From assembly GCA_022820835.1 (NCBI GenBank), contig JAJEET010000098.1, forward strand, positions 1 through 57,355: a DNA stretch of 57,355 bases, in the 5' to 3' direction. The position numbers and the translations under genes were made by a program. The notes under the pieces are model-generated. The model searched no databases. It was not told the origin of the DNA and saw nothing but the letters and a program-made list of their open reading frames with translations. Positions 42,192 through 51,819 of the stretch are shown one piece after another. This stretch comes from Candidatus Poribacteria bacterium. Lineage in GTDB: Bacteria; Poribacteria; WGA-4E; WGA-3G. Numbering within the stretch: the stretch's first letter is position 1; the number at the start of each line of letters is the position of its first letter.

Positions 42192-43475
42192 ATGAAACGT
42201 TCTTATAGAACATCTGCTGTAGTTATTGTGATGAGTATGGCACTTTTGTTTGCGACTTCTTTACCGGTCATAGCAGCAAGCTTTTCAGGGAGAGTCGTTG
42301 ACGAGGACGGACAACCCGTTGAAGGTCTCATTATCGCCCTCCCATCATTCCAAGGTGATACACCTCCGCACCGACACCAGCGATTTCAAGGCATATTTCC
42401 ACCAGCACCGCCCAGCGAGACAGACGCAACAGGCGCGTTTTCGATTCGTAATATCACTACGCCTTCCGTGAGTCGATTAACACTGTTCCCTGAGCGAAAT
42501 TCAGATTACGAACTCCGCTCCATTGAGATTGAGGGAATACCCTTTTATTTAGATCAACACCAGCAGCATTTTGGCGGCTTGAATTTTGCTATTGCGCCAG
42601 AGGCAGATATTAAAAACGTGGAGATAACTGTCCGGCTTCGGATGCGGATCCGTGGGCGCGTTCTTTCCGCTGATGGTACCCCGCTCCGGAGCGCGAAGGT
42701 GGACCTCAGAGTCAGCCACCGCGATGTTGATGGTAGAGGCAGCGGGAGTGGCGGTGGCACAAGAAATCTTGATGAAGACGGTTACTTTGTAGACTATATA
42801 GATGATGGAAATGCCTATTACACGGTCACTGTAACATACCAGGGACAAACCGTGGAATCGGAGGAGATTTTACTTGAGGAAGGACAGCGACTTGATGGAC
42901 TCGTTTTAAAACTTGAAGATAAAACTGAAGCACCTAAGCCTGAAAGGATCGTCGTAAGACCCCCTCAAGCCCGCGATCCTGCCCGCTTTGAAGCGGCGCG
43001 AAGGCGCGAACGCGAAGGCATGTGGGCAATCAATCCTGACAATCGACACGCCTACAAAATGATCCGTTGTGAAACACGTGAAGAAGCACAAGCACAAGCG
43101 GATGCCCAAGATGCACATCTCGTCACTATCAACGACGAAGCAGAACAGGAGTGGTTTCTTCAAGTTTTTGGAAGAAACGAAAACTATTGGATCGGATTGA
43201 TCAACAGTTCAGAAGAAGGGAAACAACAGTGGGATAACGGTGAACCGGTCACCTATACAAACTGGATGTCGCCAAAGGAGGCTACCAAGATCGCCGAACC
43301 CATTCAAGATAGTGATGCCAACCCGAATTACATTGTCCTCGTCGGAATGTCAGGAAAATGGCAAATAGCACGTCCAGGGAACCCGCTCATCCGCATGACA
43401 GAACGAGCGATTCTGGAAAAAGAGAATCTCATCATCGGCGCGCCTGAGCCAGAAAGCGATGGCGAAAAACGTTGA
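42192..43475 (+). CDS. Secreted C-type-lectin-like protein, array gene 1
   Basis: I chose ATG 42192 (427 residues), after AAAGGAGA; the frame is open 35 codons upstream without a ribosome site. A signal peptide (ending PVIAA near residue 29) leads to a carboxypeptidase-regulatory-like module (FSGRVVDEDGQPVEG). A second, related module follows (MRIRGRVLSADGTPL, GYFVDYIDDGNAYYTV), then a C-type-lectin-like domain at about 277-410. That domain has [27 protein letters not shown] and [10 protein letters not shown]. The only lectin-domain cysteine is in M-I-R-C. No membrane anchor or sorting tail is visible. Likely exported to periplasm or surface; ligand unknown. Confidence 0.8.
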   Translation: MKRSYRTSAVVIVMSMALLFATSLPVIAASFSGRVVDEDGQPVEGLIIALPSFQGDTPPHRHQRFQGIFPPAPPSETDATGAFSIRNITTPSVSRLTLFPERNSDYELRSIEIEGIPFYLDQHQQHFGGLNFAIAPEADIKNVEITVRLRMRIRGRVLSADGTPLRSAKVDLRVSHRDVDGRGSGSGGGTRNLDEDGYFVDYIDDGNAYYTVTVTYQGQTVESEEILLEEGQRLDGLVLKLEDKTEAPKPERIVVRPPQARDPARFEAARRREREGMWAINPDNRHAYKMIRCETREEAQAQADAQDAHLVTINDEAEQEWFLQVFGRNENYWIGLINSSEEGKQQWDNGEPVTYTNWMSPKEATKIAEPIQDSDANPNYIVLVGMSGKWQIARPGNPLIRMTERAILEKENLIIGAPEPESDGEKR

Positions 43476-43503
43476 ATGCAGCAACACACAAGGAGATCTA
43501 TAA

Positions 43504-44988
43504 ATGCGTCGGACCTACACCACACAATACCTCATCGTTTTAATGCTCACCCTATTACTTACCATAACAAGCAATGCTATAGCACAGGTGCCTGCGGAAC
43601 CAGGACCACAAGCCCCAAGTGGTATATCAGGTAAAGTCGTTGATGCGCAAGGAAACCCAATTGCCGGGTTTACGTTTACTATTCAACCTATGCGTCTACA
43701 CGAAGGGCATCTACAACCTGATGCTGGGTTTCTAAACCGTTTCCAAAGGCCTCCGGAAGGTATGGAGGATCCAGGAATGCCTCGTATGACTGTTAGTGTA
43801 GAAACCGATTCCGATGGTACTTTCAGTGTCGCTAATATCCAGCCTGGTCTTGTCCAAGTGAATGCTGTTTCAAGAGCTATGGTAAAGGCATTTGAGAGGG
43901 TTGACCCTGAAAAAAATCGTCAAGGTGCTGCGGTCCCACCCGAATTCTTCATGCAGATGAACCGGCTTGAATCAGATATGAAGATTCTCTCCCTTCAGGT
44001 TGGGAAGGTCACCTTTTTTTATAATGATGAGAGACACGTGCCTTCTTTTATGAGAGGACTCACGTTCGCACTGAAGCCTGGAATCCCGCTTCAAAACGTC
44101 AAAATCACGGTCAAGCAGCGTTTGCGGATCCGAGCGCAGATCCTTTTTGCCGATGGCACTCCGGCTGCTAACGCCAACGGAAACCTTAGCATGCAGCACG
44201 GGCAAGAAGACAATCCGAGAAGCGGTGGAACGCATAGCACAAATTTTTCTACTGATACTGATGGTTACTTTACGCAATATAGGGATGAACCGGGGTTTTA
44301 CACGCTCTCTATAAAATACAACAGTCTTGCTGGAGGGGCAGGACCCTTTCTGCTCAAAGAAGGCGTTGAACCAGAGAATTTGGTTATAACACTTGACGGT
44401 AATCCGTCTGATGTTGAACGACCAATTGATCGACAAGTCGATCCCGGTGGTAAACTTGAAAACGATAAAGCCCTGGCTGAAGATGTTGAAGTACCGCCTG
44501 AAGTCCGCGCGCGTGCGGTTGTCCCACTGCAACCACCAAAGCAGCCGAAAAGTGTGTGGGTTATTAACCCCGCAAACGGTCACGCCTACAAAAAAATTCA
44601 GTGTCAAGACTGGCACGATGCACAACAACAGGCTCTTGAAGAGGGAGCACATCTCGTCTCCATTAACGATGAAGAAGAGCAGCACTGGATTCAGATCATT
44701 TTTAGGTCCCATTCCACATGGATCGGACTTACCGATGTGGAGAAAGAGGGAGAGTGGCAGTGGGACAGCGGAGAGCCTGTTACCTATACGAACTGGGCAA
44801 CCGAGCCGATTTTCGCAGATGGACAGCCGGAAACCGAAAAGGACTACGTTGTGATTACTTTTAGGGATGGTGAATGGATGTCTGTCGGTCCAAAAAGCCA
44901 TTTCTGGCGAGCGACGAGAGAAGCGATCATCGAAAAGGATGGATTGGTTTCCAAAGTACCAGCCGTTGAAACGTCTGATGATGAGTAA
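43504..44988 (+). CDS. Secreted C-type-lectin-like protein, array gene 2
   Basis: The protein has 494 residues, the longest in the array. AAGGAGA precedes the ATG, 28 nt after gene 1. A signal peptide (ending NAIAQ) is followed by the regulatory-like module (ISGKVVDAQGNPIAGF) with a long insertion rich in P and M. The second module (LRIRAQILFADGTPA) and a lectin-like domain at about 350-490 complete it ([46 protein letters not shown]). The lone lectin cysteine is in K-I-Q-C. No anchor is visible. Confidence 0.8.
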   Translation: MRRTYTTQYLIVLMLTLLLTITSNAIAQVPAEPGPQAPSGISGKVVDAQGNPIAGFTFTIQPMRLHEGHLQPDAGFLNRFQRPPEGMEDPGMPRMTVSVETDSDGTFSVANIQPGLVQVNAVSRAMVKAFERVDPEKNRQGAAVPPEFFMQMNRLESDMKILSLQVGKVTFFYNDERHVPSFMRGLTFALKPGIPLQNVKITVKQRLRIRAQILFADGTPAANANGNLSMQHGQEDNPRSGGTHSTNFSTDTDGYFTQYRDEPGFYTLSIKYNSLAGGAGPFLLKEGVEPENLVITLDGNPSDVERPIDRQVDPGGKLENDKALAEDVEVPPEVRARAVVPLQPPKQPKSVWVINPANGHAYKKIQCQDWHDAQQQALEEGAHLVSINDEEEQHWIQIIFRSHSTWIGLTDVEKEGEWQWDSGEPVTYTNWATEPIFADGQPETEKDYVVITFRDGEWMSVGPKSHFWRATREAIIEKDGLVSKVPAVETSDDE

Positions 44989-45019
44989 GTTGTCGGACGG
45001 TTTCTAAAGGAGGAATATT

Positions 45020-46273
45020 GTGATACATCTGTGTTTCGGAGAAAAAACTGTTGCTTTTCTCATCGGTATTGCCGTGGGACTTTTCACAGTTGTTTGGAGC
45101 AGCAGTGCACAAGAAGGCATGCTAACCACTTTTTCTGGACGCGTTATTGATGAAACTGGCGATCCAATTGCCGGGTGCGTTGTAGCTATTGTTCCTGTGT
45201 TTGACGGTAATGGTGCTTGGTTCCCCATCATTCAAGAACCTAATGCCCCAATTGAAGGCCCTTTGCCATTTCGCGCGGAAAGTGATGCGGACGGACGTTT
45301 CACCTTCGCCACTGTTATTGATGGTCCCGTATTATTGTCGCTATCTCCATCACGTAGATCGGATGTTCGCATCATAAGGGTTAAGATTGGAGGGTTATCC
45401 TTCTATCCAAGCGGAATGAGGGAACGCGGCATTGTGTTTGCCACAAGTCCGGGTAGACGCATTGAAGACATTGAAGTTATAATACAGCAACCTCACATCC
45501 GGGGAAGCGTGCGACGCGTAGACGGAACACCGATCTCTAATGCAGATATCCGCCTCCGTTTACGATCAGAGAGTTTACACGGAAATTCTTCCAGTTCAGA
45601 TGGTGGTATTAGGACCAATGCCAAGGGGTATTTTACATACTATGTGAATAGGGATTTAGAGGGGCCAACATTTTATATGATGTCTCTCGTATATCAAGGA
45701 CAAACGGTGAGTGCGGAACCGATTGTCCTTAAACCCGGAGATAAAACGCATGAGGTTGTTTTTACATTCGACAACGTGCCAGACCCGCGTATCCCCGCGC
45801 GGCGCGGCAATTTTGCCAGAGCGTCAGCCTCAACAGGAGATGCCAGACCGATAGCGAGTTCCAGCTTAGAAGATGTGTGGGTCATCCGTCCAAAAAATGG
45901 TCACGCTTACAAAAGAATTCGATGCGAGGATTGGGAGGATGCACAAACGCAGGCTGTTGCCAAAGGCGCGTATCTCGTTACCATCACCGATGAAATGGAG
46001 CAGAAATGGTTGCAGACCGTCTTTGGCGGCCGACCGAGCTGGATCGGGCTTAATGACACTGCCGAAGAGGGGCAATGGGTATGGGACAACGGCGAACCAC
46101 TTACCTACACAAACTGGGGGCTTCAGGAACCGGATGATACCGGTATCGAAGATGAGGATTATGTCATCTTTGGTCCTTCAGGGAAGTGGGAGGATTTTGG
46201 ACCTGGACACGGCGGAATATCGCTGATCCGGACAGCTATCCTTGAAAAAGAGACGTTACCGGCAAAGAAATAA
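45020..46273 (+). CDS. Secreted C-type-lectin-like protein, array gene 3
   Basis: The protein has 417 residues from GTG 45020, with AAAGGAGGA upstream. A signal peptide (LIGIAVGLFTVVWSSSAQ) precedes module 1 (FSGRVIDETGDPIAG) and module 2 (HIRGSVRRVDGTPISNA). The lectin-like domain is at about 286-413 (AYLVTITDEMEQKW, SWIGLNDTAEEGQW, NGEPLTYTNWG, EDYVIFG). The lone cysteine of the domain is in R-I-R-C. The linker between module 2 and the lectin domain is R/A/S-rich rather than proline-rich. Confidence 0.8.
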   Translation: MIHLCFGEKTVAFLIGIAVGLFTVVWSSSAQEGMLTTFSGRVIDETGDPIAGCVVAIVPVFDGNGAWFPIIQEPNAPIEGPLPFRAESDADGRFTFATVIDGPVLLSLSPSRRSDVRIIRVKIGGLSFYPSGMRERGIVFATSPGRRIEDIEVIIQQPHIRGSVRRVDGTPISNADIRLRLRSESLHGNSSSSDGGIRTNAKGYFTYYVNRDLEGPTFYMMSLVYQGQTVSAEPIVLKPGDKTHEVVFTFDNVPDPRIPARRGNFARASASTGDARPIASSSLEDVWVIRPKNGHAYKRIRCEDWEDAQTQAVAKGAYLVTITDEMEQKWLQTVFGGRPSWIGLNDTAEEGQWVWDNGEPLTYTNWGLQEPDDTGIEDEDYVIFGPSGKWEDFGPGHGGISLIRTAILEKETLPAKK

Positions 46274-46305
46274 GCCTTGAGCTTAACACAATAGGAGAAA
46301 AAATT

Positions 46306-47679
46306 ATGAAACGTTTTGGGATCAAAAACCGAGCTCTTGGTCCGCTTGTCGTGATTGTTTCACTTTTTATTGGTGCTGTTTCATCTAACTTTGCTGAAAA
46401 AGAAACAGGAACTTTTTCTGGACGTGTTGTTGATGTGGATGGGAATCCGGTCGCAGAGTTGCCTGTTATGATTGGAACTGCGATGGTTATTGGACCCGGA
46501 ATTCAACCGGCCTTTCACCCGATGAGTTATCCGATGACGCAACGCGCACGCACGGATGGAGACGGTCGATTTTCCATTACAGGTATTGCATCAGGGATGT
46601 CGTATTTCAGCGCACTTCCACAGAATGTAGATGACCTCTTTCCGCGTGATCTCGAGGCAAAAATCGCGAAGGCTATAGAAGAGAGGGATTTCGCTACGAT
46701 TTTCGCAAGTGGTGTTACGGAGATGGAACCAGAGGATTTTGAACCCGATGCTGAAGTTTTATCTATTGACATTCGAGGTATAACCTTCTATCCGCGCGAC
46801 GATTTTAGCATAATCGCGTTTAATGTCGAACCAGGGACCCATGTTAAAAACGTACAAGTCACAGTGCAACCCCGGATGCGAATTCGCGGACGTGTCCTCT
46901 TTAAAGACGGCACTCCACTCCGCAATGCGCGGCTGCGTCTCAGATACAATGCCACTCGTGTAGATGAACAAGGACACCGGAGTTCAGGCGGGAATCCTCG
47001 AACAGATGCCAACGGCTACTTCCTGTTTTATTTCAATGAGAAAGATGATACCTCAAACTACACAATCTCAGTGGAGTATCAAGAACTTAGTGCAACAGCT
47101 GGACCCGTACGCCTAAGCCCCGGAGACCGGCTTGATGGTCTAACTTTAACGTTTGACAGTGAACCGATTGCCGCTGAACCACCACCTGATAAGCCTCCAT
47201 TCATTCCGCCAACTACGCCACCGAAACCGCGACCCATACCGATCGCAGCATTTGACGCAGTTTGGATCGTCAACCCTGCAAATGGGCATGCATATAAACG
47301 GATACCGTGTGAATCTCGCGACGACGCTATTGCGCAAGCGGCTGAAGAAAAAGCGCATCTCGTCACGATTAATGACGCTGAGGAACAGGCGTGGCTCTCA
47401 GCGGTTTTTGGACATGAATTTTACTGGATCGGACTCAGCGATGCAGAAAAGGAAGGACAATGGCAGTGGGATAATGGCGATCCTCTTACCTATGAGAACT
47501 GGTTACCCGATGATTTTTTTGCTGAACCGTCTGATGTTAAAGAAAATCCCGATGAAAGAGACTACGTTGTTACAACATTCGCTGATGGAAAATGGTATGC
47601 CGTTAGTCCTCACAGCGGACTCCTGCGCATGACTGCGATGGCACTTCTTGAAAAGGTAGATGCGTTTGAGGGGCAGTAG
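46306..47679 (+). CDS. Secreted C-type-lectin-like protein, array gene 4
   Basis: The protein has 457 residues; AGGAGA precedes the ATG. A signal peptide (LGPLVVIVSLFIGAVSSNFA) precedes module 1 (FSGRVVDVDGNPVAEL) and module 2 (MRIRGRVLFKDGTPLRNA). A proline-rich linker (EPPPDKPPFIPPTTPPKPRP) leads to the lectin-like domain at about 319-452 ([38 protein letters not shown]). The lone cysteine is in R-I-P-C. Confidence 0.8.
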   Translation: MKRFGIKNRALGPLVVIVSLFIGAVSSNFAEKETGTFSGRVVDVDGNPVAELPVMIGTAMVIGPGIQPAFHPMSYPMTQRARTDGDGRFSITGIASGMSYFSALPQNVDDLFPRDLEAKIAKAIEERDFATIFASGVTEMEPEDFEPDAEVLSIDIRGITFYPRDDFSIIAFNVEPGTHVKNVQVTVQPRMRIRGRVLFKDGTPLRNARLRLRYNATRVDEQGHRSSGGNPRTDANGYFLFYFNEKDDTSNYTISVEYQELSATAGPVRLSPGDRLDGLTLTFDSEPIAAEPPPDKPPFIPPTTPPKPRPIPIAAFDAVWIVNPANGHAYKRIPCESRDDAIAQAAEEKAHLVTINDAEEQAWLSAVFGHEFYWIGLSDAEKEGQWQWDNGDPLTYENWLPDDFFAEPSDVKENPDERDYVVTTFADGKWYAVSPHSGLLRMTAMALLEKVDAFEGQ

Positions 47680-47737
47680 TCTTTGTCGGACTGCGGTTTT
47701 TCTCCATTTGATGTTTCAATATTAAAGGAGAGTTTAC

Positions 47738-49057
47738 ATGTACCTCCAATGTCCCAATCTAAAGCTTGGAATCCTCGTCGGGATTGTGGTATTCTCTTTT
47801 GCTGTTGGCACTAAAGTGCAAGCAGATAATTACCCACAAATTCGCGCGCGAGTCGTCCACGCCGACGGAACGCCGCTTGCAAATGCGGATGTATATACCA
47901 TGGTGCTACATAGAGATTTCGATGCACGTGGCGGTAGACTTTCAAGGCAGTCCAAACAGACAGATACCGCAGGGTACTTTGTGGCAGACCTTCACGGTGA
48001 TGAGCATAAATTCTATATGCTTGGCGTTGCGTATCAGGGGTATCTGGCGAAAACACCGCCTTTTATTTTGCACGCCGGACAACCGGAAGTTCATCTACTT
48101 CTGACACTCAATGACAATCGCGTTCCCCTGGACAGATGGGAACCTGATCAAGTATTCAGAATATTAGAAATATTTTTTGAGCCACCGACGGTGTGGGTGG
48201 TGAACCCCACAAACGGACATGGGTACAAAAGAATTTATTGTCTTGATATAATGGATGCGATGACACAAGCCGCTGCAGAGAACGCATATCTGGTCTCTAT
48301 GAACAATAAAGCTGAAGAAACATGGATACTCGGAGTCTTTGATCCAGATAGTTTTTGGATCGGACTCAACGATGTTGAAGAGGAAGGTCAGTGGGTCTGG
48401 GCGAGCGGTGAACCTGTTACGTATACTAACTGGCGCCCGCATCAAAAAGAGGGTGGTAACACCGAAGAAAAAGATTATGTCATCTCAGGCTGGGGAGACG
48501 AATGGGAGGCAGTCGCAGCCGGAGATAGACAACCACATTATTTTCACAACGAGGCAATTATCGAAAAAGTAGACCTGCCTGTTAAGCAGATGTGGAACTC
48601 TTTGGAGCAAGGTGTATGGGCTATAAACCCTGAAAATGGACACGCTTATATAAAAATGCCGTGTGAAAATTTGGACGAAGCGAAAGACCGAGCCGCTGCC
48701 CAAGGCGCGCATCTCGTCACTATTAACGACAAAGCAGAGCAGGACTGGCTTTTAGGGCTTTTTGGAAATCGGTTTTTTCAGAGGAACCGCTTGTATTGGA
48801 TCGGACTCAGCGATGCCGAAAAAGAGGGCGAATGGGTATGGCAGAACGGTGAACCGCTTACTTATTCAAATTGGGGAGATAAACACGGGTTTCCACGCAG
48901 TAACCTCTCACCCGAAGAAAAAGATGCTACTGTCATGACGTTTATGAATGGACAATGGTACGCTGTGGGGCCCGGCGACCTGTTCTGGGATATAACAAAG
49001 TGGGCGATCATTGAAAAACCAAATGTCTTTGATAATTCTCTCCTTGGAGAGGAATGA
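47738..49057 (+). CDS. Secreted protein with two C-type-lectin-like domains, array gene 5
   Basis: The protein has 439 residues; AAAGGAGA precedes the ATG. Signal peptide ([20 protein letters not shown]). It lacks the first module altogether and starts with module 2 ([17 protein letters not shown]). It then has two lectin-like domains, about 152-280 and 293-432. Module 2 and the first lectin domain match array gene 6 most closely ([19 protein letters not shown]; GGNTE-x-KDYVI). The second lectin domain matches gene 7 ([39 protein letters not shown]). It looks like a fusion of two neighbour-like genes. Confidence 0.8.
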   Translation: MYLQCPNLKLGILVGIVVFSFAVGTKVQADNYPQIRARVVHADGTPLANADVYTMVLHRDFDARGGRLSRQSKQTDTAGYFVADLHGDEHKFYMLGVAYQGYLAKTPPFILHAGQPEVHLLLTLNDNRVPLDRWEPDQVFRILEIFFEPPTVWVVNPTNGHGYKRIYCLDIMDAMTQAAAENAYLVSMNNKAEETWILGVFDPDSFWIGLNDVEEEGQWVWASGEPVTYTNWRPHQKEGGNTEEKDYVISGWGDEWEAVAAGDRQPHYFHNEAIIEKVDLPVKQMWNSLEQGVWAINPENGHAYIKMPCENLDEAKDRAAAQGAHLVTINDKAEQDWLLGLFGNRFFQRNRLYWIGLSDAEKEGEWVWQNGEPLTYSNWGDKHGFPRSNLSPEEKDATVMTFMNGQWYAVGPGDLFWDITKWAIIEKPNVFDNSLLGEE

Positions 49058-49090
49058 TAGTTTATTAACATTCAAAAAAGGAAGCTTAAT

Positions 49091-50338
49091 ATGAATTTTC
49101 AAAGTTTCAAACAAAAAATCCGCTATTTTGTCGGTATTGCGGTGCTCTGTTTTTTAGCATCCTCGTCCACCTTGGCAGAAGAAGGTGTAACTGTTTCTGG
49201 ACGTGTTGTTAATGAAGCCGGGGATCCGGTTGCCGGTATTTCAATAGCGATTCAACCCTATAAAGTTATGGGGAACAGACGAGAAGAAGGGATCGTGCCA
49301 CTCTGGGAAAGACAGACCGACGCAGAGGGGCATTTTTCGATCTGGCCCATTACGCCAATGGAATCCGTCAGATTTGTCCTAAAAGGTGCCGTAGGTGAAC
49401 AGACAGCAATCCAAATCCTGTCTATCAAAATCAATGAAATAACGCTTTATCCGAACAGTCATCCACATCCGCCTTTCAACACAATACGATTTTCCTTAGA
49501 AGCAGGGATGGAAATCGAAAACGCCGTTATTACCGTAAAAACGGATATCCAACCGCAGGTCCGCGCCCGCGTCGTCTTTGCTGATGGAACACCGGTCGTC
49601 AACACCCAAATTCGGACGCGTATGCTACGGACGGATCTTGATGGAAGTGGCGGCGGGAGTTCAAGTGGTTCGACAAACACCGACGCTGATGGATATTTTG
49701 TGAAAAATCTTAGGGTGGATGGTGAACGTGAACCTCAATTCTATACGCTTGGGGTTGAACATCAGGGACTTCTCGCAAAAGCACCACCGTTTGTTTTACA
49801 TGAAGGGCAGCCGCAGGTTCATCTACTTTTGACACTCAACGGCAACCAAGGACCACTCGCAGAACGTCCTCTGCCGCCTACATCCGATGCATTAACAGCA
49901 TTTATGAATCCACCATCTGTATGGATAGTGAATCCTGCAAACAGACACGCTTACAAAAGGATTTATTGCGACAATATAGCGGATGCTATGGAACAAGCCA
50001 CTGCAGAAAATGCTTATCTGGTTTCCATTAACGATAAAGCAGAAAATGAATGGCTCCAAGGGGTCTTTGAGCGAGAGGAATTTTGGATCGGACTCAGCGA
50101 TGCCGCTGAGGAGGGACAGTGGACTTGGCACAGCGGGGAGCCTGTTACCTATACCGATTGGGGGGAGCATGAACGAGATGGTGGCAACACTGAGATGAAA
50201 GATTACGTCATCATGTCAGGATATGGCAATAGCAGGTGGGGAGCGACTGCACCTCAAGGTGGACGCGCAACTTTTACCAAGAAGGCAGTTATTGAGAGAC
50301 CATATCTGCCCGTTGAGAAACCGGCTGAGGACAATTAG
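49091..50338 (+). CDS. Secreted C-type-lectin-like protein, array gene 6
   Basis: The protein has 415 residues; AAGGAAG precedes the ATG. Signal peptide (FVGIAVLCFLASSSTLA), module 1 (VSGRVVNEAGDPVAGI), module 2 (QVRARVVFADGTPVVNT), and a lectin-like domain at about 277-405. The lectin domain has [40 protein letters not shown] and MKDYVIMSG. The lone cysteine is in R-I-Y-C. It is the closest relative of the N-terminal two thirds of array gene 5. Confidence 0.8.
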   Translation: MNFQSFKQKIRYFVGIAVLCFLASSSTLAEEGVTVSGRVVNEAGDPVAGISIAIQPYKVMGNRREEGIVPLWERQTDAEGHFSIWPITPMESVRFVLKGAVGEQTAIQILSIKINEITLYPNSHPHPPFNTIRFSLEAGMEIENAVITVKTDIQPQVRARVVFADGTPVVNTQIRTRMLRTDLDGSGGGSSSGSTNTDADGYFVKNLRVDGEREPQFYTLGVEHQGLLAKAPPFVLHEGQPQVHLLLTLNGNQGPLAERPLPPTSDALTAFMNPPSVWIVNPANRHAYKRIYCDNIADAMEQATAENAYLVSINDKAENEWLQGVFEREEFWIGLSDAAEEGQWTWHSGEPVTYTDWGEHERDGGNTEMKDYVIMSGYGNSRWGATAPQGGRATFTKKAVIERPYLPVEKPAEDN

Positions 50339-50417
50339 ACAATCGAAGTAACACAGCATCGGGCTGATTTTAAATTCAACCGAATCTATACTTATTCGCT
50401 TTAAAGGAGAATTTACA

Positions 50418-51809
50418 ATGGAGTGCTTGAATTTCAGGTATATTATATATCGTATCGGACTTGTGGTATTACTCCCGCTTATTGTCTTGCTACCTTGCAT
50501 CGCACAAGTGGAGAGTGGTACTTTCTCCGGCACCGTCCTTGATACGGACGGAAAACCGATTTCTGGGTTTACCATCAATCTATCACCAATTTTTCAAAGG
50601 TCAAAGACTGATGAGAACGGAGCGTTCTCTTTCACTAATATTCCTGCCGGACCGGTGCAAATTATGATTCCACCACAGCAGGCCGGGGAAGATGGGAAGC
50701 CTTCATTTAACCTTGAGCCCGATTATGAGCTCATCTCAATCAAAATCGGAGGGATAACAATTTATCAAGGGATGGAGTTTCCTTTCGGAGGCACCAGATT
50801 TGCTATCAAACCGGGCAGCCATTTTAAAAGTGTAGAGGTTACCGTGCGGCCACGGATGCGGATTCGCGCACGAGTTGTTTATAAAGACGGGAAACCGTTA
50901 ACTAACGCTTCTATTTCCCATGTTGTTCAAGGGGATGGCGGCACCTCGAGCGGAGGCACAACCACGGACTCCGAAGGCTATTTTCTGCATTACCTTGATA
51001 ACAACGATGAACCTGTATTCTATAACGTCTCGGTGAAGTATAAAGGACTGTCAGCGAAGTCAGAACAATTTGAAATTGAAGCAGGCGGACGCTATGATGA
51101 CCTGGTTCTGACACTTGATGGCAATGCCCCACCTACCGTAGCACCGACAAAATCAGAACGATCTAAGGAGTCACTACCCAGCCTACTCCGAAAATTGACG
51201 GGGACCCCGACACCGCCTGATAAACCGAAAACTACGAAGTCAACCGGCACCGCAACACCGACACCACCTGATAAACCGACTCCTGCTCCAACTCGCGTTG
51301 CGGTTGAACAGGTGCAAGTAAAACCAAATGGAACACGGACGACTATAAATAGACCGGTGCGCCGCCCCCCGTGGGAGAAAGACGCATGGGCTGTGAATCC
51401 TGCAAACGGACACGCATATAAAAAGATTCGGTGTGGAAGCCTAAAAGATGCGAAAGATCGCGCGGCTGACGAAGGCGCGTATCTTGTTACCATTAATGAC
51501 GAAGCCGAACAGAAGTGGCTATCGGGGCTTTTCGGGAACCATCTCTATTGGATCGGACTTAGTGATGCACAAAAAGAAGGCGAATGGGTATGGCAAAACG
51601 GCGAACCGAGCATTTATACAAATTGGGGAGCCAAACACAGTTTTCCGCGGAGTACCCTCTCATCCGAAGAAAAAGATAGTGCTGTCATGACATTTGTAAA
51701 CGGGCAATGGCACGCTGTAGGTCCCGGCGACTTATTCTGGCGTATGACGAAGAGGGCAATCCTTGAAAAGGAGATACCGCGAACTGACGGAACCGCCGAA
51801 GCCGAGTGA
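50418..51809 (+). CDS. Secreted C-type-lectin-like protein, array gene 7
   Basis: The protein has 463 residues; AAAGGAGA precedes the ATG. Signal peptide (VVLLPLIVLLPCIAQ), module 1 (FSGTVLDTDGKPISGF), module 2 (MRIRARVVYKDGKPLTNA). A long proline/threonine-rich linker with repeated PTPPDKP precedes the lectin-like domain at about 324-458 ([40 protein letters not shown]). The lone lectin cysteine is in K-I-R-C. The domain is the closest match to the second lectin domain of gene 5. It ends 11 nt before the convergent pyrB gene, with no obvious terminator between. Confidence 0.8.
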   Translation: MECLNFRYIIYRIGLVVLLPLIVLLPCIAQVESGTFSGTVLDTDGKPISGFTINLSPIFQRSKTDENGAFSFTNIPAGPVQIMIPPQQAGEDGKPSFNLEPDYELISIKIGGITIYQGMEFPFGGTRFAIKPGSHFKSVEVTVRPRMRIRARVVYKDGKPLTNASISHVVQGDGGTSSGGTTTDSEGYFLHYLDNNDEPVFYNVSVKYKGLSAKSEQFEIEAGGRYDDLVLTLDGNAPPTVAPTKSERSKESLPSLLRKLTGTPTPPDKPKTTKSTGTATPTPPDKPTPAPTRVAVEQVQVKPNGTRTTINRPVRRPPWEKDAWAVNPANGHAYKKIRCGSLKDAKDRAADEGAYLVTINDEAEQKWLSGLFGNHLYWIGLSDAQKEGEWVWQNGEPSIYTNWGAKHSFPRSTLSSEEKDSAVMTFVNGQWHAVGPGDLFWRMTKRAILEKEIPRTDGTAEAE

Positions 51810-51819
51810 ATCCATTATC

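Noticed and set aside
42192..51809. Diversity-generating retroelement acting on the C-type-lectin domains
   Set aside because: Such systems need a reverse transcriptase and a template/variable repeat pair with adenine-specific changes. Neither is in the window, and the lectin C-termini diverge along their whole length rather than at isolated adenine positions.
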